In this document: one piece after another, positions 1 through 7,909 of the stretch
Position numbering within the stretch: position 1 is the stretch's first letter
How the letters are laid out: each line of letters begins with the position of its first letter
Source of the DNA: an uncultured Oscillospiraceae bacterium
GTDB lineage: Bacteria; Bacillota; Clostridia; Oscillospirales; Oscillospiraceae
Reading direction: 5' to 3'
Length of the DNA stretch: 48,582 nt
Assembly: GCA_934659425.1 (NCBI GenBank)
Contig: CAKUHU010000009.1
Span: 1-48,582 of the forward strand
The notes under the pieces: model-generated
The model's input: the letters and a program-made list of their open reading frames with translations, nothing else
Databases searched by the model: none
Told to the model about the DNA's origin: nothing
Made by a program: the position numbers and the translations under genes

Positions 1-79
1 TTACAAGAAAGGCGGCCGTTTGTCTGTACTCTTTCATTCCTATTTGTGCGGACGCTGTGCGGCCGAATGGTTGATTATC

Positions 80-475
80 ATGAAAAAAGTCGTTGAGTTT
101 CTGAATGCAAATCCTGTGCAGTATCTGGCCACTGTGGGCCGGGACGGCAAGGCCAAGTGTCGCCCCTTCATGTTCGCCGGCGAGATGGACGGCAAGCTGT
201 GGTTCTGCACCAACAACACCAAGGATGTCTACAAGGATATGCAGGCCAATCCCGAGATTGAGATCTCTGTTTCCAGCCCGGAGTACGCCTGGATCCGGCT
301 CCACGGCAAGGCCGCGTTCGAGAACAATATGGCGGTAAAAGAGATGTGCATCCAGAACCCCATCGTGAAGGGCCAGTATGGCGAGGCTACCAACCCCATC
401 TTCGAGGTGTTCTATCTGGACGATCCCCACGGCGTCATCGCTGACTTTTCCGGCAACCCTCCTTACCAGTTCTGA
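80..475 (+). CDS. Pyridoxamine 5'-phosphate oxidase-fold (FMN-binding) protein
   Basis: This 131-residue protein has the small split-barrel PPOX fold, seen in the run NPVQYLATVGRDGKAKCRPF at the N-terminus, then a GKLWFCTNNTKDVYKDM strand-helix and a C-terminal DDPHGVIADFSG segment. The family binds FMN or F420 and reduces or senses small molecules in the cytoplasm; the substrate cannot be told. I chose ATG 80 because the family begins at MKKVVEFL. An upstream TTG at 20, behind an AGAAAGG, would add 20 poorly conserved residues and is a possible alternative. It lies just before an FMN riboswitch and a run of flavin genes, which fits an FMN-dependent role. Substrate and partner are unknown. 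Confidence 0.8.
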   Translation: MKKVVEFLNANPVQYLATVGRDGKAKCRPFMFAGEMDGKLWFCTNNTKDVYKDMQANPEIEISVSSPEYAWIRLHGKAAFENNMAVKEMCIQNPIVKGQYGEATNPIFEVFYLDDPHGVIADFSGNPPYQF

Positions 476-492
476 GAAAAAACAAAAACAAA

Positions 493-606
493 ATCTTCGG
501 GGCGGGGTGAAATTCCCTACCGGCAGTAAAGCCTGCGAAGCGCTTGCAGCGCCCGATGCGGTGAAATTCCGCGGCCGACGGTTACAGTCCGGATGAAAGA
601 GGATAT
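493..606 (+). promoter_or_regulatory. FMN riboswitch (RFN element)
   Basis: The conserved RFN blocks occur in order: TCTTCGGGGCGGGGTGAAAT, then CCTACCGGCAGTAAAGCC, then GATGCGGTGAAATTCCG, GCCGACGGTTACAGTCCGGA and TGAAAGAGGAT. This is the aptamer that binds flavin mononucleotide and shuts down riboflavin synthesis or uptake genes when FMN is plentiful. It is followed by a perfect 15-bp hairpin and then ribU, the expected target. Confidence 0.95.
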
Positions 607-610
607 GAAG

Positions 611-647
611 AAGCAGCCCCACAGGGATCCCGCCTGTGGGGCTGCTT
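611..647 (+). terminator. Expression-platform hairpin of the FMN riboswitch
   Basis: A perfect 15-bp stem (611-625 with 633-647, 7-nt loop) starts a few bases after the aptamer and ends 24 bases before the ribU Shine-Dalgarno sequence. The U-tract after it is short (TTTC), so it may be a weak terminator. The position is that of the riboswitch-controlled OFF hairpin. Confidence 0.75.
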
Positions 648-681
648 TCAAATTCAGGCATATCTTTTCCAAGGAGCAATC

Positions 682-1299
682 ATGAATACCGTTTCCATCG
701 CAAAAAGCCGGAAGACCGCTTTGCATTCTGCACGCATCATCTCCATGACCGCTATGTTATCCGCGGTTGCTTATCTGTTAGCCTTTGTGGAGTTTCCCGT
801 CCCTCTCTCGCCGTCCTTTGCGAGAATGGACCTATCTGATTTGCCCGCCCTCATTGGGACATTTGCCTTCGGACCGTTTTCCGGGGCGCTGATTGAATTT
901 GTCAAAAACGCCTTGCAGCTTCTGGCCACCTCCACCGGCGGCGTTGGCGAGATCGCCAACTTCCTGATGGGGGCTTCCTATGTGGTCACTGCGGGTTTCC
1001 TCTATAAACGCCATAAAACAAAGAAAACTGCGCTGATCGCCTGTGTTGCTGCCAGCTTTGTGATGGGCATTGCCGCAGCATTGGCGAATTACTTCATTCT
1101 CCTGCCGCTGTTTGAGAGCTTCATGCCCCTGGACCAGCTCATCGCCTCCTTCGCCGAGTTCCTGCCCTTCATTCACACAAAGTTGGATGTGGTGCTCTTC
1201 AACGCACTTCCCTTCAATTTTCTGAAAGGACTTGTCATCGGCGGCGTGACAATGCTGACCTATAAACGCCTGACTCCGGTTCTGAAGGGAGGACGCTGA
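682..1299 (+). CDS. ribU: Riboflavin ECF transporter substrate-binding subunit RibU
   Basis: This 205-residue integral membrane protein has about five or six hydrophobic helices. It is the S component of an energy-coupling-factor transporter that captures riboflavin and works with shared EcfA/A'/T subunits encoded elsewhere. Family features include the FVEFPVP segment after helix 1, the acidic DLSDLPALIGTFAFGP loop and the NALQLLATSTGGVGEIANF region. The start has a good AAGGAG six bases upstream. The FMN riboswitch directly upstream strongly supports the substrate. The stop lies one base before the next ATG, so the nitroreductase is in the same transcript. Confidence 0.93.
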   Translation: MNTVSIAKSRKTALHSARIISMTAMLSAVAYLLAFVEFPVPLSPSFARMDLSDLPALIGTFAFGPFSGALIEFVKNALQLLATSTGGVGEIANFLMGASYVVTAGFLYKRHKTKKTALIACVAASFVMGIAAALANYFILLPLFESFMPLDQLIASFAEFLPFIHTKLDVVLFNALPFNFLKGLVIGGVTMLTYKRLTPVLKGGR

Positions 1300-1300
1300 A

Positions 1301-1918
1301 ATGGATTTTATCGACATTTCAAAGCGCCGCGTTACCACCCGGCAGTTTGCCCCTGTTCCTGTGGAGCAGGAAAAGCTGGACAAGATTCTGGAAGCCGGAC
1401 GCTGGGCGCCTACGGCGGTCAATGCCCAACCGCAGCGGATTCTTGTCCTGAACACCCAGGAGAGTTTGGAAAAGGTGCGGGCATTTTGTACTTTCAACTA
1501 CAATCCCAAGTATGCCGAACTGGACAGTCCCTGCGACGATAAGGAACACAATCAATGCGTTTACTATTACGGCGCACCGCTTGTCCTGTTGGTTTGCTAT
1601 GATCGGAATGTCTGCTGGAAGCACCCGGAGAGCGGCGAATCCAGCGGCCCCACCGACGCGACGATCGTTGCAACGCACATGATGTTGGAAGCCGCCAGTA
1701 TTGGGCTGGGCACAGTCTGGATCAGCTACTTTGATAAGCTGAAAGCCCGTGAACTGCTGGACATTCCGGAGAATTTGGAGATCAACAACATGATTTATAT
1801 TGGATATCCGGCAAATAATTTCGAGCCGAATCCGAAAATGAGCGGAAAGCGGTTTCCGCTGTTCCATTCTGTGTGGTATCATTCTTTCAAGGACGCTGAA
1901 CAACATGACAAGAAATGA
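1301..1918 (+). CDS. Nitroreductase family FMN-dependent oxidoreductase
   Basis: This 205-residue cytoplasmic flavoenzyme carries the N-terminal nitroreductase signature SKRRVTTRQFAPVPV, followed by GRWAPTAVNAQPQRILVL, which normally cradles FMN. The later ASIGLGTVWISYFD and YIGYPA segments are typical of the C-terminal part. Such enzymes use NAD(P)H to reduce nitro, quinone or enone compounds; the substrate is not predictable. It starts one base after the ribU stop and overlaps the next gene by 14 bases, so it is translationally coupled and probably under the same FMN control. Confidence 0.9.
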   Translation: MDFIDISKRRVTTRQFAPVPVEQEKLDKILEAGRWAPTAVNAQPQRILVLNTQESLEKVRAFCTFNYNPKYAELDSPCDDKEHNQCVYYYGAPLVLLVCYDRNVCWKHPESGESSGPTDATIVATHMMLEAASIGLGTVWISYFDKLKARELLDIPENLEINNMIYIGYPANNFEPNPKMSGKRFPLFHSVWYHSFKDAEQHDKK

Positions 1919-2525
1919 TTATCTGAAGCTGCTGGTGGAGAACATCCATTCCGCCACCGTGGCCACCATCGGTGCGGACGGCCATCCCCAGACCCGGGTC
2001 ATCGACATGATGCTGTGGGACGAAAAGGGCGTGTATTTTCTGACGGCCAAAGGCAAGGCGTTTTATGCCCAGCTCATGGAGCAGGGCTTTATCGCCCTGT
2101 CCGCCACAAAAAACAAGCGTTCAATTTCACTGCGAGGAAAAATCAGAAATATCGGCGGCGAAAAGATGGACGAGATTTTTGAGAAGAATCCCTATATGCA
2201 GTCCATATATCCCGGCGATACCCGTTCGGCATTGGAAGTGTTCTGCCTGTATGAAGCCGAGGGCGAGTATTTCGACATCAGTGACCCATCCCATGTGACG
2301 CGGGACAGCATTGTCATTGACCACGCGGCGGTCCAGCAGTCCGGTTACTTCGTGGGGATCGGCTGCATCGGCTGCAAACTGTGCTATCGCGTCTGCCCCC
2401 AGAAGTGCATCGACATCACGAAAACGCCGGTGGTCATTGATCAGCACCGCTGCCTGCACTGCGGGCGCTGCGCGGAGACCTGCCCCGCAAGGGCAATCGA
2501 AAAGCGCGGCACATGGGAGAAATGA
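1905..2525 (+). CDS. PPOX-fold domain fused to a 2x[4Fe-4S] ferredoxin domain
   Basis: This is a 206-residue two-domain protein. Residues 1 to about 140 form a PPOX split barrel (HSATVATIGADGHPQTRVID near the N-terminus). Residues about 150-195 form a bacterial ferredoxin with two cluster motifs, CIGCKLCYRVCP and CLHCGRCAETCP. The layout suggests electrons pass from the clusters to a bound flavin, or the reverse. The start overlaps the nitroreductase by 14 bases. This is the second PPOX protein of the cluster, and with RibU and the nitroreductase it makes an FMN-centred operon. The substrate is unknown. Confidence 0.88.
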   Translation: MTRNDYLKLLVENIHSATVATIGADGHPQTRVIDMMLWDEKGVYFLTAKGKAFYAQLMEQGFIALSATKNKRSISLRGKIRNIGGEKMDEIFEKNPYMQSIYPGDTRSALEVFCLYEAEGEYFDISDPSHVTRDSIVIDHAAVQQSGYFVGIGCIGCKLCYRVCPQKCIDITKTPVVIDQHRCLHCGRCAETCPARAIEKRGTWEK

Positions 2526-2818
2526 AGCTGCGCTGCTTCGTTTTGAAGGCTGCGCATCTGACTTCTTTTACAGCACCGCCTGCCGCCAGGCAATGGCAGA
2601 GCTTATAGAAGTGCCGTGCGCCGAGACTATGGCGGACTATTTTGCCCGGGGCAAATGCCGCCTATTTCGCAGGATGCATAGACTGTGTGCCAGAAAACGC
2701 AGATATGCTGTAAAAGTGGCGGCAGCAGGATCCCTTTCTTGCTGCGTATTTGCAAAGCGTGACCGCGGATTTTGAAACCAATTTTACGCAATATCATTTT
2801 TCGGGAGGTGCTCCATGA
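2513..2818 (+). pseudogene. Decayed gene between the PPOX-ferredoxin and macrodomain genes
   Basis: This stretch is not one open frame, but protein-like segments appear in more than one frame. From about 2521 one frame reads GCASDFFYSTACRQAMAELI. From about 2650 another frame reads AAYFAGCIDCVPENADML, then a stop, then KWRQQDPFLAAYLQSVTADF and onward to a TGA at 2816-2818. That TGA overlaps the macrodomain ATG as ATGA, the hallmark of translational coupling. An ATG at 2513, overlapping the end of the previous gene, opens the frame shared by the final segment. I read this as a gene of about 100 codons broken by frameshifts and a stop. The family was not recognised; chance open frames remain possible. 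Confidence 0.45.
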
Positions 2819-3606
2819 ACCGCATGGAACAAATTCAATACCTCAACCGCTCGCTTCTCAGCGAGATGCCGGAATACAAGGGACAGGCGGCGCAGTTTCC
2901 GCAGGAGCTGACGGCGCAGCGGCTGCTGCTGCGAAGCCTCATGAACGTCCGCCCGCCTATGCCGCTGAAGCAGGCCTTTCTCGCCGTGCAGGACGAACTG
3001 CTTTCCGCCGAAGCGGCGGAAAAGGGCGTGGTGGACGGCGACACGCTGCCAGTCAGCGCTGTCGATCCCCGCATTGCCGTCTGGCAGGGAGATATTACGC
3101 GCCTGAAGGTAGATGCCATCGTGGACGCGGACAACAGCGGTTTGCTTGGCTGCTTCTGCCCCTGTCACGGCTGCATCGACAACGCCATCCACTCCGCCGC
3201 CGGATTGCAGCTGCGGGATGAGTGCAATATGATCATATCGGCGCAGGGTCATGCCGAGCCCACCGGTCAGGCCAAGCTGACGAAGGCCTATAACCTCCCG
3301 GCAAGGCACATCCTCCACACCGTCGGCCCCATCACTTCCGGGCGTGTCACGAAGCGTGACCGGGCGCTGCTGGCCTCCTGCTACCGCTCGTGTCTGGAGC
3401 TGGCGGCGGAAAAGGGCCTGAAGAGCGTGGCGTTTTGCTGTATCTCCACCGGGGAATTTCACTTCCCCAATGATCTTGCGGCAGAAATCGCCGTGGAGAC
3501 GGTGGAGGATTTTTTCAAACGCGATACTTCTGTGCAAAAGGTGATTTTCAATGTTTTCAAAGATATTGACAAGGAACTCTATGAAAAGTGGCTCGGTGTC
3601 CGTTGA
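2815..3606 (+). CDS. Zinc-type macrodomain protein (protein-ADP-ribose hydrolase)
   Basis: This 263-residue protein has an N-terminal helical extension (1-85) and a macrodomain (about 86-263). It contains the Zn-macro signature GCFCPCHGCIDNAIH (residues 112-126), whose Cys/His residues bind zinc beside the catalytic loop. AFCCISTGEFHFP is the phosphate-binding loop. Family members remove ADP-ribose from proteins modified by SirTM. An adjacent sirtuin gene overlaps the 3' end by 26 bases, matching the known macrodomain-SirTM pairing. An oddity is that the usual NAAN start of the catalytic loop reads DADN here (104-107). A GGAGG lies upstream of ATG 2815. Confidence 0.9.
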   Translation: MNRMEQIQYLNRSLLSEMPEYKGQAAQFPQELTAQRLLLRSLMNVRPPMPLKQAFLAVQDELLSAEAAEKGVVDGDTLPVSAVDPRIAVWQGDITRLKVDAIVDADNSGLLGCFCPCHGCIDNAIHSAAGLQLRDECNMIISAQGHAEPTGQAKLTKAYNLPARHILHTVGPITSGRVTKRDRALLASCYRSCLELAAEKGLKSVAFCCISTGEFHFPNDLAAEIAVETVEDFFKRDTSVQKVIFNVFKDIDKELYEKWLGVR

Positions 3607-4477
3607 CCGGCTGCGGCAGGCGCTGGCCGGCGCCGATGCCGTGATCATCGGCGCGGGGGCGGGACTGTCTGCCGCAGCAGGCTTTACCTACAGTGGGGAA
3701 CGCTTTGAGAAATATTTTTCTGACTTTGCGCAGAAGTATGGCTTCCGCGATATGTACTCCGGCGGATTCTATCCCTTTCCCACAGAGGAAGCACGCTGGG
3801 CGTACTGGAGCCGCAACATCTGGATCAACCGCGATCAGGACGCGCCCAAGCCGGTGTACGATGATCTTTTGAAGCTGGTGCAGGGGAAAGACTATTTCGT
3901 ATTGACCACCAACGTGGATCACTGTTTCCAGAAAGCTGGCTTTGACAAAAAACGGCTTTTCTATACGCAGGGGGACTATGGCCTGTTCCAGTGCAGCGAA
4001 CCGTGTTGTCAGGAGACTTATGAGAACGAAGATCCCGTCCGACAGATGCTGAAGGCGCAGGGGTATGTCATCGGCGTGGACAACAGCTTGACCGTTCCGG
4101 AGAGCGTGACGCTGAAAATGGAGATCCCCGCAGAGTTGGTGCCACGCTGTCCCCGCTGCGGCAAGCCGATGACAATGAACCTCCGCTGCGATGATTCCTT
4201 TGTCGAGGACGAGGGCTGGCACGCGGCGGCGGAGCGGTACAGCAATTTTCTCCGCACCCGCGAAGGGCAGAAGGTTCTCTTTCTGGAGCTGGGCGTTGGC
4301 TTCAACACCCCGGTCATCATCAAGTACCCCTTCTGGCAGATGACGGCAAAGAATCCGAAGGCGGTCTACGCCTGCATCAATCAAGGACAGACCTGCTGCC
4401 CGGAGGAGATTCGGAAGCAGTCCATTTGTTTCGATGGGGATATTCGGGAGATTTTAAATCATAATGTTGAGCAGTAA
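3581..4477 (+). CDS. SirTM-type sirtuin (NAD-dependent protein ADP-ribosyltransferase)
   Basis: This 298-residue SIR2-family protein has the NAD motif GAGAGLSAAAGFTYSG, the TTNVDHCF segment and the YTQGDYGLFQCSEPCC stretch. A CPRCG further on completes the likely zinc site. Class M sirtuins (SirTM) ADP-ribosylate proteins, in known cases a lipoylated GcvH-like carrier, and a partner macrodomain reverses the mark. I chose ATG 3581 because AAGGA lies five bases upstream; ATG 3551 has no such site. It is coupled to the macrodomain gene by overlap. No lplA2 or gcvH-like gene follows, unlike the classical operon, so the target here is unclear. Confidence 0.88.
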   Translation: MKSGSVSVDRLRQALAGADAVIIGAGAGLSAAAGFTYSGERFEKYFSDFAQKYGFRDMYSGGFYPFPTEEARWAYWSRNIWINRDQDAPKPVYDDLLKLVQGKDYFVLTTNVDHCFQKAGFDKKRLFYTQGDYGLFQCSEPCCQETYENEDPVRQMLKAQGYVIGVDNSLTVPESVTLKMEIPAELVPRCPRCGKPMTMNLRCDDSFVEDEGWHAAAERYSNFLRTREGQKVLFLELGVGFNTPVIIKYPFWQMTAKNPKAVYACINQGQTCCPEEIRKQSICFDGDIREILNHNVEQ

Positions 4478-4669
4478 ACGCCGAAGCTAATCAGGTGAGC
4501 AAGTACGATGATGCAATGACGCAGCGAAATGATTTTAGCTCAAGCTGTTATAACAGCTCTTTTGCCTTCCGGGCCAAGTATAGTGGGAGATTGGTAATGG
4601 TTCCATCCTTCCGATAGCCACGCTTGGAGCAGCGTAGGACGTGCTCCGGTCGGTAATATATTTTTTGAA

Positions 4670-4697
4670 GGGCGGTGCGGATAAATCCGCACCGCCC
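4670..4697 (+). terminator. 12-bp GC-rich hairpin after the sirtuin gene
   Basis: A perfect stem (4670-4681 with 4686-4697) with a TAAA loop lies in the otherwise empty 4478-4718 spacer. It has no strong U-tract on either strand, so terminator function for the 80-4477 cluster is likely but not certain. Confidence 0.5.
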
Positions 4698-4718
4698 TTG
4701 GCCTTCACGGGGATAATT

Positions 4719-4920
4719 TCAGTACTGTACTGGATACAGAGTCGCACTGCTGTCAATGCCAGCCATATGCTTGAGCAGGCCGGTGTCGAACCCAAAGAGC
4801 TTGGACTGGTCTAACTTATCAAAGGCTGCCAGGGGATGCTCCATCTTGGAGACATTGTAGATGCGATTCAGCATCCCGGCGGAGACCAGCCACTCGATGG
4901 TTTCCTCTATTCTGGCGGGT
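4719..4920 (-). pseudogene. 3' fragment of an AAA ATPase with DUF4143 domain
   Basis: The minus strand encodes ARIEETIEWLVSAGMLNRIY, continuing through SKMEHPLAAFDKLDQSKLFG and FDTGLLKHMAG before the stop. This resembles the DUF4143 C-terminal region of clostridial AAA_14-type ATPases, in the form WLVxAGLxYR...KPLxxY...KLYxxDxGLL. Only about 60 residues remain; the P-loop half is missing, so this is a truncated remnant. It abuts an unrelated opposite-strand fragment at 4943. Confidence 0.65.
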
Positions 4921-4942
4921 ACGCCGAAAAAAATCATTTCTA

Positions 4943-5278
4943 ATGGCCCAACTCTGCTGGAGCGTAGCAGAAGGAATACCTCTCCTGGGGGTGGCTGCGC
5001 GGAGATCCACCGTATTGTATCTGGCGCTGGAAGATACCCGGGAGCGGCTGCGGAGCCGCTTGGACAGAATGTTCGAAACAGACTGGTCCGGCTCTGAATT
5101 CCACTTGTTGTTTCAGATCGATCAGCAAGAAGATGCCTTGATACAGCGGTTTCAGAATTTTATTCTCGTACACCCCGGCACGAGGCTGATCGTGATCGAC
5201 ACACTTCAGCGGGTACGGGAAAGCGATGGATCGTCATACAGCTATAGTCATGATTATGAAACCATTTTGCCGTTGTGA
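4943..5278 (+). pseudogene. Internal fragment of a RepA-like AAA_25 ATPase
   Basis: The frame MAQLCWSVAEGIPLLG, STVLYLALEDTRERLRSRLD and HPGTRLIVIDTLQRVRES matches the middle of AAA_25 / RepA-like helicases carried by clostridial integrative elements. These proteins normally start with a Walker A about 15 residues earlier and run on after the Walker B-like LIVIDTLQ. Here both ends are missing. The sequence breaks after DYETILPL and runs into an unrelated zinc-ribbon fragment. It is a remnant of a mobile element. Confidence 0.7.
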
Positions 5279-5575
5279 AAAAACGCCCCGCTGATGCCGT
5301 GTGGATCTCTTACGGCAGCAAGCGGAGCGTATGGTGGAAATGTGAAAAGGGCCATGATGAATGGCAGGCGGCTGCCGCATCCAGGGCTGGAACCGGGGCA
5401 GCTTGCCCGGTGTGTGCGGGCAAGCTGGTCATCTCTGAAGAAAACGATCTGACCAGTCAATTTCCGGCCATTGCCGCCCAGCGGCATCTAACCCGCAGCA
5501 GCATACTGGCCTCTCAAAAGCTGACCGCGTACAGCAACCGCAGGGTTTGGAGGTGCTGCCCCCGGTTGGAACTCC
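5275..5575 (+). pseudogene. Fragment of a repeat-type zinc-ribbon (DUF4379-like) protein
   Basis: The frame shows SYGSKRSVWWKCEKGHDEWQ, then CPVCAGKLVI, ENDLTSQFPAIAAQ and YSNRRVWRCCP. These are about one and a half units of the repeated treble-clef zinc-ribbon found in large accessory proteins (motif WxC..GHxWxA...CPxC). Start and end are missing, and the second unit loses its pattern at about 5560. It overlaps the end of the RepA-like fragment by four bases, showing a deletion junction. Confidence 0.65.
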
Positions 5576-5600
5576 TTATGATGGAAATGGGGGGAAGAGA

Positions 5601-5629
5601 AAACCGCACGGCGCAGGGCCGTGCGGTTT
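5601..5629 (-). terminator. Terminator hairpin after ftsH
   Basis: A perfect 12-bp stem (5601-5612 with 5618-5629, loop of 5) sits eight bases beyond the ftsH stop on the minus strand. The following tract TCTCTTCC is only moderately U-rich. Confidence 0.65.
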
Positions 5630-5636
5630 GGAGAGC

Positions 5637-7763
5637 TTATTCCTGGGGCGGCTTCGTATCCTTTGGCAAATCTTCTTGAGGTGGCACTTCCTGCGGGTGA
5701 TCTTCCTGAGGCGCTTCCACAGGCTGACTGACGATGTGGACGCTGTTGGCAGGAGGCTCGATGTCGCCGGGAAGAGGCTGGGACTTGGCATGGGTGGAGG
5801 CATATGCCTCTTCCACCAAAGAAGGATCCCGGCCCTCGATGATGGCCACCATCTCCCCGCCGGTGATGGTCTCCTTTGCCAGCAGATAGGCCACGACCCG
5901 GTGCATATCATCTAAATTTTCCTTCAGAAGGTTCACCGCGTCTCTGTAGCACACGTCCAAGATGGCCTTGACCGCCTTATCCATGACAGCGGCAGTGTCC
6001 TGGGCACAATCCAAGCCGTAGCCGCCGTCCAGATATTGATTGCGGACAGAACCCAGGGCCATCATACCGAACTCCTCGCTCATGCCGAACATGGCGACCA
6101 TATTTCGGGCGATGCTGGTGGCCTCCTGGATATCCTGGGAGGCGCCGTTGGTCATGGTGTGCATCACCACTTCCTCGGCGGCCCGTCCGCCCATGGAGAC
6201 GGTGATCTTGGCCATCAGCTCCTCTTTGGTGCGCAGATTGGTCTTGTCTTCCTCCGGCATCAGTAGGGTGTAGCCCAGGGAACCCTCCGTGTGGGGGACA
6301 ATGGTGATCTTCTGCACCGGCTCGGCGTGTTTCTGCCGGTACGCCACCATGGCGTGGCCCACCTCGTGGTAAGCCACCAGTTTCTTTTCAAACTCGGTGA
6401 GGACAGAATTTTTCTTTTCGCTGCCGGCGATGACGAACTCAAAGGAGGCCAGAAGATCCTCTTGGGTCACCAGCCTGCGTCCCTTGCGGACTGCCCGAAG
6501 GGCGGCCTCATTGACCAGGTTGGCCAAATCAGAGCCCACGCACCCGGCGGTGGCCAAGGCGATCTTGTTCAAATCCACATCGTCGCTGAGGCGGATGTTC
6601 CGGGTATGGACTTGGAGAGTGGCCAGCCGCCCGGCCAGGTTAGGCCGGTCAATGGTAATGCGGCGGTCGAACCGACCGGGCCGCAGCAGGGCTTTGTCCA
6701 ATACCTCGGGCCGATTGGTGGCACCCAGGACGATGACGCCCTTGGTGGGGTCAAAGCCGTCCAGCTCAGCCAACAGCTGGTTCAAGGTCTGTTCCCGCTC
6801 ATCGTTGCCGCCCATACGGTTGTCCCGGCTTTTGCCGATGGTGTCGATCTCGTCGATGAAGATGATGCAGGGGGCCATTTTGCTGGCTTCCTTGAAAAGA
6901 TCCCGGACCCGGGAGGCGCCTACACCCACGAACATCTCCACAAAATCAGAGCCGGAGATGGAGAAGAAAGGTACGTTGGCCTCTCCAGCTACCGCCTTGG
7001 CCAGCAAGGTCTTGCCAGTACCTGGCGGGCCCACCAAAAGCACGCCCTTGGGCAGCTTTGCGCCGATCTCCGTATATTTCTGAGGATTGTGGAGGATGTC
7101 GATGATCTCCTGGAGAGATTCCTTGGCCTCATCCTGCCCGGCCACGTCCCGGAAGGTGACGCCTGTCTTTTTTTCCACATATACCTTGGCATTGGCCTTG
7201 CCAACGCCGCCCATACCGCCCATGCCGCCTATTCTGTTGGACATGGATCGGAACAGCAGATACATGAGGCCCACCATCAAAACGGTGGGAAGGATATATG
7301 CGGCCAGGAAGGAGAGGATGGGAGAGAGCGGTTCCTGGTACTGAGGACCATACTGGGTGACCCCATTTTCCTCCAAAAGGGGAATGAGATCGTCATCTGT
7401 CCAAGGGGCACAGTAGTAGGTGATTTGCTGTGTGCCGATGGGAGGTAGATTGTCCTCGGAAGGAATGGTCAGTTCTCCCACCGGTGTTTTATCGGGGGAG
7501 GCATAGTTTCCCTCAGAGTCGATTTTGGGATAGATGACGAATTTGTCCGACGACATGACCACAGAAGCCACTTTGCCGTCCATCACCATCTGGCGGAACT
7601 GTCCGTAGGTCACCTCATAAGAATTGGCCTGCCGTGCCATGGAGGTGGCATAGTTGAGAAAAAGTGTAATGACCAACGCCCACATGACAATGGACAGCAG
7701 GGCCATAGCGTTTCGCCTTTTCGGCCCGCCTGGTCGGTTTTGATTGTGATTGTGGTCGGGCAT
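5637..7763 (-). CDS. ftsH: ATP-dependent zinc metalloprotease FtsH
   Basis: This 708-residue membrane-anchored AAA+ protease degrades misfolded membrane proteins and short-lived regulators. Two membrane segments (about 20-40 and 150-172) flank an extracytoplasmic FtsH_ext domain. The AAA module has Walker A GPPGTGKT (245-252), Walker B IIFIDEID (300-307) and LRPGRFDR. The protease has the zinc motif HEVGH (466-470, where most orthologs have HEAGH) and a third ligand Asp at about 544 (SQDIQEAT). The C-terminus is a Pro/Glu/Gln-rich tail with imperfect PQED repeats, typical of a disordered extension. A purine-rich AAAGGGGG precedes ATG 7763, and a sigma-A-like promoter lies upstream. It is monocistronic. 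Confidence 0.97.
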   Translation of the reverse strand: MPDHNHNQNRPGGPKRRNAMALLSIVMWALVITLFLNYATSMARQANSYEVTYGQFRQMVMDGKVASVVMSSDKFVIYPKIDSEGNYASPDKTPVGELTIPSEDNLPPIGTQQITYYCAPWTDDDLIPLLEENGVTQYGPQYQEPLSPILSFLAAYILPTVLMVGLMYLLFRSMSNRIGGMGGMGGVGKANAKVYVEKKTGVTFRDVAGQDEAKESLQEIIDILHNPQKYTEIGAKLPKGVLLVGPPGTGKTLLAKAVAGEANVPFFSISGSDFVEMFVGVGASRVRDLFKEASKMAPCIIFIDEIDTIGKSRDNRMGGNDEREQTLNQLLAELDGFDPTKGVIVLGATNRPEVLDKALLRPGRFDRRITIDRPNLAGRLATLQVHTRNIRLSDDVDLNKIALATAGCVGSDLANLVNEAALRAVRKGRRLVTQEDLLASFEFVIAGSEKKNSVLTEFEKKLVAYHEVGHAMVAYRQKHAEPVQKITIVPHTEGSLGYTLLMPEEDKTNLRTKEELMAKITVSMGGRAAEEVVMHTMTNGASQDIQEATSIARNMVAMFGMSEEFGMMALGSVRNQYLDGGYGLDCAQDTAAVMDKAVKAILDVCYRDAVNLLKENLDDMHRVVAYLLAKETITGGEMVAIIEGRDPSLVEEAYASTHAKSQPLPGDIEPPANSVHIVSQPVEAPQEDHPQEVPPQEDLPKDTKPPQE

Positions 7764-7796
7764 AAAAAACCCCCTTTGCCTTATGACCTGTTAGCT

Positions 7797-7825
7797 ATCA
7801 TAGCATAATCAACATAAAAATACAA
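7797..7825 (-). promoter_or_regulatory. Probable sigma-A promoter of ftsH
   Basis: On the minus strand a TTGTAT (-35, 7820-7825) and TATGAT (-10, 7797-7802) are 17 bases apart, 34 bases before the ftsH start. Confidence 0.6.
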
Positions 7826-7859
7826 GGAAAGGGTCCGTAAACTTTCTATGAATAAAAGA

Positions 7860-7901
7860 TTCTGCAAAAAGAGCGCCTAAAAAAGCAACCTTTTTGCAGA
7901 A
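7860..7901 (-). terminator. 12-bp inverted repeat after a broken gene
   Basis: Perfect arms TTCTGCAAAAAG (7860-7871) and its complement (7890-7901) enclose 18 bases. It sits eight bases past the stop of the degraded minus-strand gene at 7910 and is followed by TCTTTT on that strand, so it was probably that gene's terminator. Confidence 0.5.
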
Positions 7902-7909
7902 TTGACAGA

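Noticed and set aside
6291..7448. 385-residue plus-strand frame inside ftsH
   Set aside because: Shadow of ftsH codon bias; no ribosome site and no recognisable domain.
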